Of a stretch of DNA of 45,893 nt, positions 1 through 8,947 are shown piece by piece. Location of the stretch: assembly GCF_018860585.1 (NCBI RefSeq), contig NZ_JAHKPR010000086.1:1-45893 (forward strand), read 5' to 3'. A program made the position numbers and the translations under genes. Source of the DNA: Colwellia sp. E2M01 (GTDB lineage Bacteria; Pseudomonadota; Gammaproteobacteria; Enterobacterales; Alteromonadaceae). Every line of letters begins with the position of its first letter. The first letter of the stretch is position 1. A model generated the notes under the pieces. That model did not search any database. It was given only the letters and a program-made list of their open reading frames with translations, and had not been told where the DNA came from.

Positions 1-45
1 AAAAACAAAGCCCGTTTAGGTGAACTAAACGGGCTTTGTTTTTTA
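1..45. terminator. Bidirectional rho-independent terminator
   Basis: A long perfect stem (ACAAAGCCCGTTTAG pairing with CTAAACGGGCTTTGT) with a 5-nt loop is flanked by an A run on the left and a T run on the right, so it can terminate in both directions. On the minus strand it lies about 60 nt past the stop of the FKBP gene. Confidence 0.85.
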
Positions 46-107
46 TAAACTTATTGTTTTCTATACACAGTTATCTCTGACCTTGAACAAGCCGCTAGAA
101 AAACAGG

Positions 108-581
108 TTATTTAATTTCAAGTAACTCGACATCAAAAATGAGCGTTGAACCAGGACTTATTTTACCTGCAGCGCGATCACCATAAGCTAAATTTGAGGG
201 AATATAAAAACGCGTTTTTTCACCAACCACCATTAATTGCACACCTTCAGTCCAACCTTTGATTACTTGATTTAAACCAAAACTAATCGGCTCGCCTCTA
301 TCAACAGAGCTATCAAACACGGTACCATCAAGTAAAGTACCATGATAATGCACCTTAACTTGCGATGTTGCATTAGGATGATCACCCCCTGCACCTTCTG
401 TTAATACTTGATACTGTAAACCAGAAGCTGTTTCTATTACTCCTGCCTCACCTTTGTTCGCTGCTAAAAATTCATCACCTAATTTAATGTTAATCTCTGC
501 CGCTGCTTTATTACTTTGTTGACGCATAATAAAAAAGACGATCAAACCAATAACAACAGCCAATAATATAAACTTACCCAT
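108..581 (-). CDS. FKBP-type peptidyl-prolyl cis-trans isomerase, membrane-anchored
   Basis: The 157-residue product has one hydrophobic segment at residues 3-19, which reads as an uncleaved N-terminal anchor. An FKBP domain fills about residues 55-157, with the family pattern of YHGTLLDGTVFDSS, then GWTEGVQLM, then YGDRAAG near the C-terminus. FKBP domains catalyse cis-trans isomerisation of X-Pro bonds and assist protein folding; the anchor suggests action at the inner membrane, facing the periplasm. It is close in plan to short FklB/FkpA-like proteins but lacks the FkpA dimerisation region, so I give no symbol. It is a single-gene unit ending at the terminator at 1-45. Domain call is sure; paralogue identity is not. 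Confidence 0.9.
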   Translation of the reverse strand: MGKFILLAVVIGLIVFFIMRQQSNKAAAEINIKLGDEFLAANKGEAGVIETASGLQYQVLTEGAGGDHPNATSQVKVHYHGTLLDGTVFDSSVDRGEPISFGLNQVIKGWTEGVQLMVVGEKTRFYIPSNLAYGDRAAGKISPGSTLIFDVELLEIK

Positions 582-824
582 TTAATATACCCTTAATAGT
601 TACAAACAATTAATTATACAAAGGATGCTACTTTATTACGTGCTCATTAACTAGAGTAAGCTAACTTAATTTTAGCCAAATAAATATCGGCCTTAATTAC
701 GACGGTTCATTTAGGTAAATAGTGTAAAGGAAAAGCACAACATTTTATAAAAAACGAATAAAAACATTAACAAACAGAAATAATATGATTAAAATAATCG
801 ATAATTCTACGCACTATCTACAAT

Positions 825-900
825 GTCTCTATAGTTTAACTGGATAAAACTGCGGCCTCCTAAGCCGCTGCTCTGGGTTCGAGTCCCGGTGGAGACGCCA
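825..900 (+). tRNA. tRNA-Arg (anticodon CCT)
   Basis: A 76-nt cloverleaf can be folded by eye. The acceptor stem GTCTCTA pairs with TGGAGAC (one G-T pair), the anticodon stem GCGGC pairs with GCCGC around loop CTCCTAA, and the T arm carries GGTTCGAGTCC. The discriminator is G and the CCA end is encoded. Anticodon CCT reads codon AGG, a rare arginine codon. It stands alone and is followed by a hairpin terminator at 944-985. Confidence 0.95.
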
Positions 901-943
901 TTTTTACTTATTTTTTACCATCAAAACAGTTTTTCACACATAA

Positions 944-985
944 AAAAGCACTCTATGCTTTTAGGTCATTGAGTGCTTTTATTGA
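944..985 (+). terminator. Probable terminator after tRNA-Arg
   Basis: AAAAGCACTC (944-953) pairs with GAGTGCTTTT (971-980) around a 17-nt loop. The stem ends in A and T runs, so it could serve both the tRNA and, on the minus strand, the small gene at 1028-1219. Confidence 0.65.
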
Positions 986-1027
986 GTTTTTGATGTCTAG
1001 TTACCGTTAAAGTTACGGCAGGCCTTA

Positions 1028-1219
1028 TTACTTAGTTTTATTTGTTTTTTTACTTTTAAACCACGTATAACCTTTGTAAACCACTAAAGCGAAAAGCGCC
1101 CAAAAAGTAATGTGGTAAAAGGTATGCAGTGAGCCTTCACCTAATGCGTGATCAGTGTGAGCAAATGCTTGACTGGTAAACAAGCTTAAAAAGCTAATAA
1201 AAAGTGTTAAAAATTTCAT
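1028..1219 (-). CDS. Small membrane protein at the end of the urease operon, function unknown
   Basis: This 63-residue protein has a signal-peptide-like N-terminus ending at SQAFA (about residue 20), then a short histidine-containing stretch (HTDHALGEGSLH), one membrane segment (about residues 37-51) and a lysine-rich tail. The start is backed by an AAGGA ribosome site 6 nt upstream. It follows ureG by 87 nt on the same strand, so it is probably the last gene of the urease operon. I do not recognise a named family. The His-containing region after the signal recalls the N-terminus of HupE/UreJ-type nickel proteins, but the protein is far too short to be one. A link to nickel is inference from position only. 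Confidence 0.65.
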   Translation of the reverse strand: MKFLTLFISFLSLFTSQAFAHTDHALGEGSLHTFYHITFWALFALVVYKGYTWFKSKKTNKTK

Positions 1220-1306
1220 AATGAATCCTTAAATTTAAAATGTGTGATGTAAGTTAATAAATAATGTAAAACGTGCTATCTCGTCAGATACTCGTCGCCA
1301 ATGAAA

Positions 1307-1918
1307 TTAAATTTTCAACATGCCTTCAGTTTCAATGAATTCAATAATATCACTTAAACCTTGTTGAGTTTTCATGTTCGAGAAAATGAATTTTTTATCG
1401 CCGCGCATTTTCTTAGTGTCTCTGTCCATCACTTCAAGTGATGCACCAACTAAATCAGCAACATCAATTTTATTGATGATCAACAAATCTGATTTGGTAA
1501 TGCCTGGGCCACCTTTACGTGGAATTTTATCACCGGCTGACACATCAATAACATAAATGGTTAAATCAGATAGCTCAGGACTAAAGGTTGCGCTAAGGTT
1601 ATCGCCACCGCTTTCAACAAGTACAAAATCTAAATTAGGATGACGCTCTTGTAACTCGTCTATTGCCGCTAAATTCATTGAAGCATCTTCACGAATAGCA
1701 GTATGCGGACAACCACCTGTTTCAACGCCCATAATTCTATCAGCTGCTAAAGCATCATTTTTTGTTAAAAACTCAGCATCTTCACGAGTGTAAATATCGT
1801 TAGTCACAACAGCCATATTATATTTGTCGCGTAATGCTAAACATAACTCGCGTAATAAAGCAGTTTTTCCTGAGCCAACAGGACCACCAACACCAATACG
1901 TAAAACTTGTTTTTTCAT
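1307..1918 (-). CDS. ureG: Urease accessory GTPase UreG
   Basis: UreG is the SIMIBI-class GTPase that couples GTP hydrolysis to delivery of nickel to apo-urease, acting with UreD, UreF and UreE in the cytoplasm. The 203-residue product has the P-loop GGPVGSGKT (residues 11-19), the metal-binding CPH motif (70-72) that dimerises UreG around nickel, and the guanine-specificity motif NKID. Length matches the family; there is no His-rich N-terminal extension, that role being carried by the UreE tail. It lies 68 nt after ureF in the order ureE-ureF-ureG. Confidence 0.97.
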   Translation of the reverse strand: MKKQVLRIGVGGPVGSGKTALLRELCLALRDKYNMAVVTNDIYTREDAEFLTKNDALAADRIMGVETGGCPHTAIREDASMNLAAIDELQERHPNLDFVLVESGGDNLSATFSPELSDLTIYVIDVSAGDKIPRKGGPGITKSDLLIINKIDVADLVGASLEVMDRDTKKMRGDKKFIFSNMKTQQGLSDIIEFIETEGMLKI

Positions 1919-1986
1919 GTTATTTTCTCTTCTTATCTTTTAAATAGGTTTTTAAGCAATCTTTTTGAACAAAGTTCAAGAGATAA

Positions 1987-2709
1987 TTACGAACGAAAAA
2001 GGCGCGAATATTGTGTTTCGTGCCAAGCACTTGCCATGGCTAAATGCGGTAAGCTAGTGCCTATTTCGTCGTCTACTATACTGTTTGCTTTTTCAATAAT
2101 TTGTTGGGTATTTTCAGTTAATTCAAACAACAAGTTTTGTGCTTGGGTTTGACCTAATGGAACAAGCTTAGTTGCTGCTGCCACTTGGTTATCAATATAT
2201 GTCCAACAATAACCACTTTGGGCTGAAATTAAATCAAGCTTAAATATATAAGCGCATAAAGCAAAAGCGCTAACAAAACTGATTTCTTTGGACGCAATAA
2301 TTTCTTGATAAGCACTTACATCGATTGTATCAAGTTGTTTTATCAATCGAATTAACGCTTTGCCCATAGCTAAATCAGCCAGTAATAATTCATTACTTTC
2401 ACGACAAGCAATTAAATGTGTATTCCAATAGTCAAAATCATTTAAGTCATGGTTAGCCAATGCCGTGAATAAACGTTTTAAAATTGCTAAATCAGTTTGT
2501 GCTACCGACTCTTCTAAATTAATAGTTATCCAACTCGCGGTTGTTTCGGGTGATGTTAACCAACCCATTTCCACCGCATATTCTAAGCCTTGTGAAAAAG
2601 AGAAACCGCCCACCGGTAAATTAGCGCTACATAGCTGCAATAGCCTATTTAATTGAATAGGGTTAGCTTGTGGCTTTAGCAAATGAGCTTCAGCCTCGTT
2701 AGTGATCAT
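1987..2709 (-). CDS. ureF: Urease accessory protein UreF
   Basis: UreF is the all-helical scaffold that joins UreD to UreG in the urease activation complex. The family signature [18 protein letters not shown] sits near the N-terminus, followed by EYAVEMGWL and the conserved C-terminal helices. The open frame extends upstream to 2826, but that part is an out-of-frame reading of the His-rich end of ureE. I place the start at the ATG at 2709, giving 240 residues and an 11-nt overlap with the ureE stop, which suggests translational coupling. The family is usually about 225-240 residues long, consistent with this choice. Confidence 0.93.
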   Translation of the reverse strand: MITNEAEAHLLKPQANPIQLNRLLQLCSANLPVGGFSFSQGLEYAVEMGWLTSPETTASWITINLEESVAQTDLAILKRLFTALANHDLNDFDYWNTHLIACRESNELLLADLAMGKALIRLIKQLDTIDVSAYQEIIASKEISFVSAFALCAYIFKLDLISAQSGYCWTYIDNQVAAATKLVPLGQTQAQNLLFELTENTQQIIEKANSIVDDEIGTSLPHLAMASAWHETQYSRLFRS

Positions 2710-3199
2710 GTGAATGTCCGTGGCCATTACTGTGGCTATGTTCATAGTCGTGACTGTGAGCATGCCCACCACTACCTTTTGCATAAGCGCCATTTTCAGG
2801 TTCAAAAATAGTTGGTGTATGATCAACGGTTAAACCGTATTTTTCAGCTAACTCTTCTAATACATAATCCGGTTTAAAGCGCACCCATAACTCACCAATT
2901 TGTAATGAGGTATGGCGATTACCTAAGTGATAACACACTTTACAAAAGGTTAGCCAATCAGTTGCCGTACAAGTAGCTACGGGCTCATCAGCGCCTTTAA
3001 TTTCAATGAATAAACCACACTCTGTTTTTAATACTTCACCGATTAATAACGGGTGACCACGCTCCATAAAAATACCTATATCTGCACCGCCATCGGTGAC
3101 GCCTTTGATACGAGCTTTTTTACGGGTGTCTTGATCTAAGGTAATTGAATCAGCAATTTCGCTGTGAACGTGATCAAAACGTTCGAATGCTTGTAACAT
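2699..3199 (-). CDS. ureE: Urease accessory metallochaperone UreE
   Basis: UreE binds nickel and hands it to UreG/urease. The product begins [10 protein letters not shown] and has the two-domain UreE fold, ending in a histidine-rich tail with nine His in the last 21 residues, the usual nickel-binding tail. The open frame continues to 3271, but the ATG at 3199 has an AGGA ribosome site about 6 nt upstream and gives 166 residues, the normal size; the extra 24 basic residues look like leader read-through. A palindromic repeat (3277-3400) sits between ureC and this gene, so ureE is not tightly coupled to ureC. Confidence 0.94.
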   Translation of the reverse strand: MLQAFERFDHVHSEIADSITLDQDTRKKARIKGVTDGGADIGIFMERGHPLLIGEVLKTECGLFIEIKGADEPVATCTATDWLTFCKVCYHLGNRHTSLQIGELWVRFKPDYVLEELAEKYGLTVDHTPTIFEPENGAYAKGSGGHAHSHDYEHSHSNGHGHSHDH

Positions 3200-3276
3200 A
3201 TATTTTCCTAAATTATTTATTCTGTACTTTTTAAATGTACTTTTAACTTTTCTTTTAATTGCTCTCTGCAAAACCT

Positions 3277-3400
3277 ATGTTCAAAATAGAACGTTCCTTA
3301 GGCAAAGCCGTCGAATTTTTAATCTTGGGAGCATATGACTATATGTGACTAAGATTCAAAATGACGACAATGCAGCATAAGAGCGTTATATGAAGAACAT
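3277..3400 (-). repeat. Palindromic intra-operon repeat, copy 1 (ureC-ureE gap)
   Basis: The ends form an imperfect inverted repeat of about 26 bp (ATGTTC...AACG...GC against its counterpart at 3277-3303 and 3375-3400). Inside lie TGCTGCATTGTCG and CGACGGCTTTGC in the transcript sense, and then an inner stem AATCTT/AAGATT, so the whole unit can fold as one long hairpin. The same two core blocks, in the same order and transcript orientation, occur at 38429-38549 between hisG and hisD. The element begins at the last bases of the ureC stop codon. It has no coding capacity; it looks like a MITE/ERIC-type repeat. Confidence 0.8.
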
Positions 3401-5103
3401 TAGAATAAGGTATAAAGTTGGGCTAGTGGTAGAGACTCTGCTGGCTCACAAGTGAGTAACTCACCATCTGCACGCACTTCATAAGTTTGTGCATCAACTT
3501 CCATATGAGGTTGCCAATCATTATGGATCATATCGGCTTTACCAATATTTCGGGTGTTTTTACAAACCCCAACCATACGAGTCATGCCTATTTTTTCCGG
3601 CACGCCGGCATCAATTGACGCTTGTGACATAAAGGTCATAGACGTTTGTGCAGCAGCGCTGCCATGAGCACCAAACATTTTTCTAAAATAAACTGGTTGT
3701 GGCGTTGGAATCGAGGCATTGGCATCACCCATAGGTGCTGCGGCAATCATGCCTGATTTTAAAATTGTCGCCGGTTTAATACCAAAAAATGCCGGTTTCC
3801 ATAACACTAAGTCAGCCAATTTACCGACTTCAATCGAGCCAACTTCATGGCTTATGCCGTGGCTTATTGCAGGGTTAATGGTATATTTTGCGATATAACG
3901 CTTAGCTCTGAAATTGTCATTACGATCAGTATCTGGTGCTAACGCGCCACGTTGTTGTTTCATTTTATGAGCCGTTTGCCAAGTACGAGTGATCATCTCA
4001 CCTACTCGTCCCATGGCTTGTGAGTCAGACGAGATCATACTGATAGCGCCTAAGTCGTGCATAATATCTTCCGCGGCAATACTTTCTTTTCGAATACGCG
4101 AATCAGCAAAGGCAATATCTTCAGGAATAGACGGATTTAAATGATGACAAACCATCAACATATCTAAATGCTCATCAATAGTATTAACCGTATAAGGTCT
4201 TGTTGGGTTGGTTGATGACGGTAAAACATTCGGCTCACCACAGGCTTTAATAATATCAGGCGAGTGTCCGCCGCCTGCGCCTTCTGTGTGGTAAGTATGA
4301 ATGGTTCTACCTTTAAATGCGCCTAAGGTATCTTCTAAAAAACCAGACTCGTTTAAAGTATCGGTATGAATAGCGATTTGCACATCATAACGCTCAGCAA
4401 CCGATAAGCAATTATCTATGGCAGCAGGAGTTGTGCCCCAGTCTTCATGAAGTTTTAAACCACAAACGCCAGCTTCAATTTGCTCTTCAAGGGCGATAGG
4501 TAAACTAGCATTACCTTTACCTAAAAAACCAAAGTTCATTGGAAAGTCATTGGTGGCTTGCAACATTTTATAAATGTACCAAGGGCCTGGCGTACAGGTA
4601 GTCGCTTTAGTACCTGTTGCAGGGCCTGTACCACCACCAATCATGGTGGTAACACCAGACATTAAGGCTTCATCAACCTGTTGCGGGCAGATAAAATGAA
4701 TATGCGCGTCGATACCGCCTGCTGTTAAAATTTGACCTTCGCCAGCAATAACTTCAGTACCTGGGCCAATTTCAATATCAATATTATCTTGAATATCGGG
4801 GTTACCCGCTTTTCCAATAATAGTGATGCGACCGTCTTTTACGCCAACATCAGCTTTGACAATACCCCAATGATCAAGGATCAAAGCATTAGTGATCACT
4901 AAATCAACGGTATCGGCACATGATGCTTGGCTTTGTCCCATGCCATCACGAATAACTTTGCCGCCACCAAAGGTAACTTCTTCTCCGTACTCGGTGAAAT
5001 CTTTTTCTACTTCGATCCATAAATCAGTATCAGCTAATCGAACTCGGTCTCCTGTGGTTGGACCGAACATGTGTGCGTACGAATTTTTATCAATAGTAGC
5101 CAT
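3400..5103 (-). CDS. ureC: Urease alpha subunit (catalytic)
   Basis: UreC carries the dinickel site that hydrolyses urea to ammonia and carbamate. The 567-residue product shows the HIHFICPQQ metal-binding motif, the bridging lysine K217 in GLKLHEDWG (carbamylated in active urease), the mobile-flap residues C319-H320 in MVCHHLN, and the conserved end [10 protein letters not shown]217 and C319 have the numbering known from Klebsiella urease, so the length is standard and no active-site residue seems lost. It follows ureB by 1 nt. The stop codon touches the repeat at 3277-3400. Confidence 0.98.
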   Translation of the reverse strand: MATIDKNSYAHMFGPTTGDRVRLADTDLWIEVEKDFTEYGEEVTFGGGKVIRDGMGQSQASCADTVDLVITNALILDHWGIVKADVGVKDGRITIIGKAGNPDIQDNIDIEIGPGTEVIAGEGQILTAGGIDAHIHFICPQQVDEALMSGVTTMIGGGTGPATGTKATTCTPGPWYIYKMLQATNDFPMNFGFLGKGNASLPIALEEQIEAGVCGLKLHEDWGTTPAAIDNCLSVAERYDVQIAIHTDTLNESGFLEDTLGAFKGRTIHTYHTEGAGGGHSPDIIKACGEPNVLPSSTNPTRPYTVNTIDEHLDMLMVCHHLNPSIPEDIAFADSRIRKESIAAEDIMHDLGAISMISSDSQAMGRVGEMITRTWQTAHKMKQQRGALAPDTDRNDNFRAKRYIAKYTINPAISHGISHEVGSIEVGKLADLVLWKPAFFGIKPATILKSGMIAAAPMGDANASIPTPQPVYFRKMFGAHGSAAAQTSMTFMSQASIDAGVPEKIGMTRMVGVCKNTRNIGKADMIHNDWQPHMEVDAQTYEVRADGELLTCEPAESLPLAQLYTLF

Positions 5104-5104
5104 G

Positions 5105-5455
5105 TTATTTCTCTCCCTTTGCAGCGGAATCAGTAGCAGAATCTGTAGCGTCTAGCTCGCCTTGAATATCCGCTCTAAAACCAAATACGCGGCGCTTGCC
5201 GCGATAAGCAATTAAGGTAACTTCTCGCTCTTGCCCTGGTTCGAAACGGACCGCGGTACTTGAGGTAATATCCAAGCGGTAACCACGGGTTAATTCACGC
5301 TCGAATTTCAACGCGCTGTTCACTTCATAAAAATGATAATGAGAGCCAACTTGAATCGGTCGGTCGCCTGAATTAGCAACGGTTATTTTTAACTGTTCAC
5401 GACCAACATTAAGTTCGCGGTCACCGCTGTCTGTTTTTATTTCACCTGGGATCAT
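5105..5455 (-). CDS. ureB: Urease beta subunit
   Basis: UreB is the small beta-rich structural subunit of the (UreABC)3 holoenzyme. The 116-residue protein begins MIPGEI, carries [19 protein letters not shown] and RGYRLDI, and RFEPGQ near the end, all family hallmarks. The C-terminal tail is rich in Ala, Thr and Asp and is likely disordered. It is followed almost directly by ureC (1-nt gap). Unlike in most operons it is separated from ureA by 424 bp holding a structured repeat. Confidence 0.97.
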   Translation of the reverse strand: MIPGEIKTDSGDRELNVGREQLKITVANSGDRPIQVGSHYHFYEVNSALKFERELTRGYRLDITSSTAVRFEPGQEREVTLIAYRGKRRVFGFRADIQGELDATDSATDSAAKGEK

Positions 5456-5584
5456 AATGGCTTCTCTTTACGTTGAAATATTTAAATACTTTATGGGCTC
5501 TTTACTTTAAGAGAGCTTCACAACTTTTTGCATTTTTAGTTATTATCTTCTCTACTAGCATTCTTGTTTTCTATTTTGTCGCGG

Positions 5585-5805
5585 TGGCGACGACACCAAA
5601 AGGGATGCTGCCTCCGGCATCCCTCTTGACTCCCTCGGAGCTGCTGCTCAAGTGTAATCCTACATTACAGGTAATATATTCGACCTAACAGTAATGAAGG
5701 CACATCCATGTGCCACATTACTTTTGCCATCTTCCCTGATGGCAATAGGTGAATATTACCTTTCATTACGGCACTTGAACCAAGCAGAGTTGGTGCCTGC
5801 TGATA
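5585..5805. repeat. Cloverleaf-like palindromic element between ureA and ureB
   Basis: The 424-bp ureA-ureB gap (5456-5879) contains nested inverted repeats rather than a gene. AGGGATGC/GCATCCCT (5601-5608/5617-5624) is a perfect hairpin. An outer stem pairs CAAGTG (5649-5654), GGTAATAT (5670-5677) and ACCT (5683-5686) with AGGT (5747-5750), ATATTACC (5753-5760) and CACTTG (5772-5777). It encloses two hairpins: GTAATG..GGCACA/TGTGCC.CATTAC (5691-5721) and TTGCCATC/GATGGCAA (5724-5745). The plus-strand frame at 5473-5688 runs into this structure and is not credible as a gene. The rest of the gap shows nothing recognisable. Confidence 0.7.
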
Positions 5806-5879
5806 AAATAGTGTTTATTCTGATATAAAATCATTGCGTTGAGCTTTCATATTTTATTAAAATATTTACTAAAATTTCA

Positions 5880-6182
5880 CTAAATAATCGGGTTGTGTAC
5901 CGTAACTAACTTAGTGCCGTCAGGAAACGTTGCTTCAACTTGTACATCATGAATAAGCTCGGCAACACCGTCCATCACTTGCTCACGTGTTAATAACGTA
6001 CGTCCATAATCCATCATTTCGGCAACGGTTTTACCATCACGGGCACCTTCAATGATTTCCATTGAAATATACGCCATCGCTTCAGGATAATTTAATTTAA
6101 CGCCACGTTTTAAACGTCTTTCAGCTAATAATGCTGCCGTAAAGAGTAATAGTTTGTCTTTTTCTCTTGGTAATAAATCCAT
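5880..6182 (-). CDS. ureA: Urease gamma subunit
   Basis: UreA is the smallest structural subunit of bacterial urease. The 100-residue product begins [23 protein letters not shown] and ends in the family pattern [16 protein letters not shown]. Length is exactly that of typical UreA. It follows ureD by 79 nt. Downstream, a 424-bp gap with a strongly structured repeat separates it from ureB, an unusual interruption of the ureABC core that could alter subunit stoichiometry. Confidence 0.97.
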   Translation of the reverse strand: MDLLPREKDKLLLFTAALLAERRLKRGVKLNYPEAMAYISMEIIEGARDGKTVAEMMDYGRTLLTREQVMDGVAELIHDVQVEATFPDGTKLVTVHNPII

Positions 6183-6261
6183 ACATTTCTCTACTTTTTA
6201 ATTACTATTTTGTTAAATTACTATTTAACCGAGTTCAGGTTATTGATTAATAAATCGCTAA

Positions 6262-7236
6262 TTAAGTATGCCAAACTCGCGGAATATTAGCTGCTTTATT
6301 AAGATATAACGGTCTTATTTGTTGCCATAATTGAACAAACAACGCTTTACATTCTTCAGCGTGTTGGCCTAAATACCGGATCACTAATAATTGGCGTATT
6401 TGACTAATACTTACCTTGTACTCAGCATTTGCAGCAATCATGGTTTCGCGCAGCTTTTCAAGCAATACTTTATTGTCATTTTCACTTAACAGCCCACTAG
6501 GAGCATAAGCCATAAAAGTGGCAAAAACATTATGCTTGTTCAAGCCGGCCTTATGATGATGAATGTTATTGTTCGATTTAATCGCAATTCTATCGTGATA
6601 AATTAGCGTGCCCGCACAATACACTCGATTTAATTGCGTATAACGACCCTGCTTAAAAGGTTGTTCTGAGCTAGGTAAGCCTAAACAAGTTATATCCCAA
6701 CCTAAATAAGCACTCTCATTTTGTAAATGTACATCTACGGTATTAAAGCCATCAGCACCCTCGTAAACAATAGTTTCTAGCGGAAAATTTTCACATATTG
6801 CTTGATTTGCTAATACCAGTTCACAGTGTTGAACTTGTTTCGAGTCGCCAATGGTTAAGTCTTCACGGGCACGATAAAAACGATTAGCGCCTGGGGTTGT
6901 CACTAAACTATGAGCGTTTTCATTCACTTGAATATTAATACGCAGTTCATCACCAGAAACAATTCCTGCTGGCGGGTGCAATAAATAGATATGCGCACAA
7001 TCTAGCCCTTCAGGATAAAATGCTTTTTGAACACTTAATGGGCCATTACGTTTAGTGCGAGTTAGCTGAGTGCCATTTGGCGTAAAGCTAAACTCTAGTG
7101 ATAAGTTAGCAAGCCATGAATTTTTAGTTATAGTACTGCTTTTATTACACGTACTTCCTATAGCCTTTGCTTCTGACGCATCAACTGTAGTTATTGCTGA
7201 GTTCTCTGTAATTACTTCTGCCATACTTACTATCAT
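6262..7236 (-). CDS. ureD: Urease accessory protein UreD (UreH)
   Basis: UreD docks onto apo-urease and provides the tunnel through which nickel reaches the active site. The 324-residue product shows the family blocks GPLSVQKAFYPEG, HIYLLHPPAGIVSGDELRI and TTPGANRFYRA. The N-terminal 40 residues before WLANLSLEF are poorly conserved-looking and Ser/Thr-rich; the true start could be Met1 or Met5 (MAEVITENS). It is the first urease gene of the cluster, 176 nt after urtE, and may have its own promoter in that gap. The C-terminal half is His-rich around IHHHKAG, as seen in some UreD proteins. Confidence 0.95.
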   Translation of the reverse strand: MIVSMAEVITENSAITTVDASEAKAIGSTCNKSSTITKNSWLANLSLEFSFTPNGTQLTRTKRNGPLSVQKAFYPEGLDCAHIYLLHPPAGIVSGDELRINIQVNENAHSLVTTPGANRFYRAREDLTIGDSKQVQHCELVLANQAICENFPLETIVYEGADGFNTVDVHLQNESAYLGWDITCLGLPSSEQPFKQGRYTQLNRVYCAGTLIYHDRIAIKSNNNIHHHKAGLNKHNVFATFMAYAPSGLLSENDNKVLLEKLRETMIAANAEYKVSISQIRQLLVIRYLGQHAEECKALFVQLWQQIRPLYLNKAANIPRVWHT

Positions 7237-7332
7237 ATTATTGCTATTTAACGGGTATCTAATGCTTAGCTATGACTAACTAACCATAAGCCACTCACAA
7301 GATAACTAGGTTATTCAATCTACATTAAGTGA

Positions 7333-7380
7333 TACCTTACGGGAATAATCTATTTTATGATTAAAAATGCCCGTAAGTAT
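7333..7380. other. Inverted repeat between urtE and ureD
   Basis: CTTACGGG (7336-7343) pairs perfectly with CCCGTAAG (7370-7377), with an inner AATC/GATT pairing in the loop. No T run follows on either strand, so it is not a standard terminator. It could be an RNA processing hairpin or a protein-binding palindrome at the boundary between the importer and urease genes. Confidence 0.5.
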
Positions 7381-7412
7381 ATGCCACTATTTAATTAAAT
7401 AACCTTAATTGC

Positions 7413-8108
7413 TTAAACCGCTAAATATTTGCCTACTAATTCATCGGTTAGTTCAGGCATTGGCCCTGTAGCAATTACCTGTCCTTTTTCCATTAATACA
7501 AATTCTTCACCGACAGCACGAGCAAAAGGTAATTTTTGCTCAACTAATACAATGGTCATACCGTGATCTTTATTAAGCTTTAATAAAACGTCACGAATTA
7601 ACTGCACAATATTAGGTTGTATCCCTTCATTTGGCTCATCAAGAATTAAGATATTTGGATTTAATACTAGCGCGCGAGCAATCGCTAATTGTTGCTGTTG
7701 TCCACCCGATAAATCACCACCGCGTCTGTGTAGCATTTCTTTTAATACAGGAAACAACTCATAAATATGTTCAGGTATGCCTTTGCTTTTTTGACGCTTA
7801 CAGTTGAGGCTAACTTTTAAGTTTTCTTCAACGGTTAATAATGGAAAAATATGACGACCTTGTGGTACATAACCGACGCCAATTTCGGGACGAGACTCCA
7901 CCGAGTTTTTCGCCATATCTTTATCGTTAATAACAAGCTTGCCAGCACTAATAGGTAACATACCCATAATTACTTGCAGTAAGGTAGTTTTACCTACCCC
8001 GTTACGCCCCATAATACAGGTACGTGAGCCTTTTTTAATTTTAAGGTCTAAATCCCATAAAATTTGTGTGCCGCCGTATTTTTGATCTACCGAGGTTAGT
8101 TCAATCAT
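7413..8108 (-). CDS. urtE: Urea ABC transporter ATP-binding protein UrtE
   Basis: One of the two ATPases of the high-affinity urea importer, of the LivF type. The 231-residue product has Walker A GRNGVGKTT, signature LSGGQQQQLAIARAL, Walker B ILILDEPNEG and the switch region VLVEQKL. The start ATG overlaps the urtD stop by 1 nt (TAATG), so the two ATPases are translationally coupled. The family assignment as urea-specific rather than branched-chain amino acid comes from the linked urtA and urease genes. Confidence 0.96.
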   Translation of the reverse strand: MIELTSVDQKYGGTQILWDLDLKIKKGSRTCIMGRNGVGKTTLLQVIMGMLPISAGKLVINDKDMAKNSVESRPEIGVGYVPQGRHIFPLLTVEENLKVSLNCKRQKSKGIPEHIYELFPVLKEMLHRRGGDLSGGQQQQLAIARALVLNPNILILDEPNEGIQPNIVQLIRDVLLKLNKDHGMTIVLVEQKLPFARAVGEEFVLMEKGQVIATGPMPELTDELVGKYLAV

Positions 8109-8947
8109 TATGCTTGTGCTCCTACTGACTTCTCTGCTGAGCCGCCATCTTCACCGAGGTAAACTTTAATTACCTCTGGGTTTGCTTGAATTTCAGACAT
8201 AGATCCTTCCGCTAAAACCGTGCCTTGATGTAATACTGTAACTTTTCTAGCAATTGAACGAACAAATGCCATATCGTGTTCAACCACAATAACTGAGTGT
8301 TTACCGGCTAATGAGGTTAATAGCTCAGCAGTACGTTCAGTTTCTTGCCCTGTCATACCGGCAACAGGCTCATCAACTAGTAATACTCTAGGCTCAGCCG
8401 CGAGTAACATACCAATTTCTAACCATTGTTTTTGACCATGCGATAAACGACCTGCAGGGTAATATGCTTCTGCAACTAAACCAATAGTTTGGAGGATTTC
8501 ACCAATGCGATCATTTTGCTCGCCGCTAAGCTTATGAAATAGCGAGGTAATAATACCTTTATCGCCAGCTAAACTTAATTCAATATTTTCAAACACCGTT
8601 AGCGCTTCAAATACCGTTGGTTTTTGAAATTTACGACCAATACCTGCTTTGGCAATTTCCGACTCATCCAGTTTAAGTAAATCAATCTGTTGACCAAAGT
8701 TTACTTTACCTTTATCAGGACGAGTTTTACCGGTAATAACATCCATCAAGGTGGTTTTACCGGCGCCGTTAGCACCAATTAAACAACGTAACTCACCATC
8801 ATTTATGTAAAGATTTAAGTCATTTAAGGCTTTAAAACCGTCAAAACTTACACTGACGTCTTCCACATATAAAATAACACCATGACGTGTGTCAGGCTTA
8901 ATATTTTCTGTCGCGGTAAGTGGACTACCTGATTTATCTACAATCAT
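8108..8947 (-). CDS. urtD: Urea ABC transporter ATP-binding protein UrtD
   Basis: The LivG-type ATPase of the urea importer, 279 residues. It has Walker A GANGAGKTT, signature LSHGQKQWLEIGMLL (an LSHGQ variant normal for UrtD), Walker B VLLVDEPVAGM and the switch VVEHD. About 25 N-terminal residues precede the ATPase fold. It is coupled to urtC upstream and urtE downstream by 1-nt TAATG overlaps. UrtD and UrtE would form the heterodimeric motor beneath UrtB and UrtC. Confidence 0.96.
   Translation of the reverse strand: MIVDKSGSPLTATENIKPDTRHGVILYVEDVSVSFDGFKALNDLNLYINDGELRCLIGANGAGKTTLMDVITGKTRPDKGKVNFGQQIDLLKLDESEIAKAGIGRKFQKPTVFEALTVFENIELSLAGDKGIITSLFHKLSGEQNDRIGEILQTIGLVAEAYYPAGRLSHGQKQWLEIGMLLAAEPRVLLVDEPVAGMTGQETERTAELLTSLAGKHSVIVVEHDMAFVRSIARKVTVLHQGTVLAEGSMSEIQANPEVIKVYLGEDGGSAEKSVGAQA

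Noticed and set aside
2710-2826. N-terminal extension of the ureF frame
   Set aside because: It is an out-of-frame reading of the His-rich tail of ureE; the ATG at 2709 fits the family length and overlaps the ureE stop.
3200-3271. N-terminal extension of the ureE frame
   Set aside because: The ATG at 3199 has a good ribosome site and gives the usual UreE start; the extra residues are basic leader read-through.
5473-5688. 71-residue plus-strand frame between ureB and ureA
   Set aside because: Its second half lies inside strong inverted repeats, it is antisense to the urease operon, and its sequence resembles no protein; the hydrophobic run comes from T-rich DNA.
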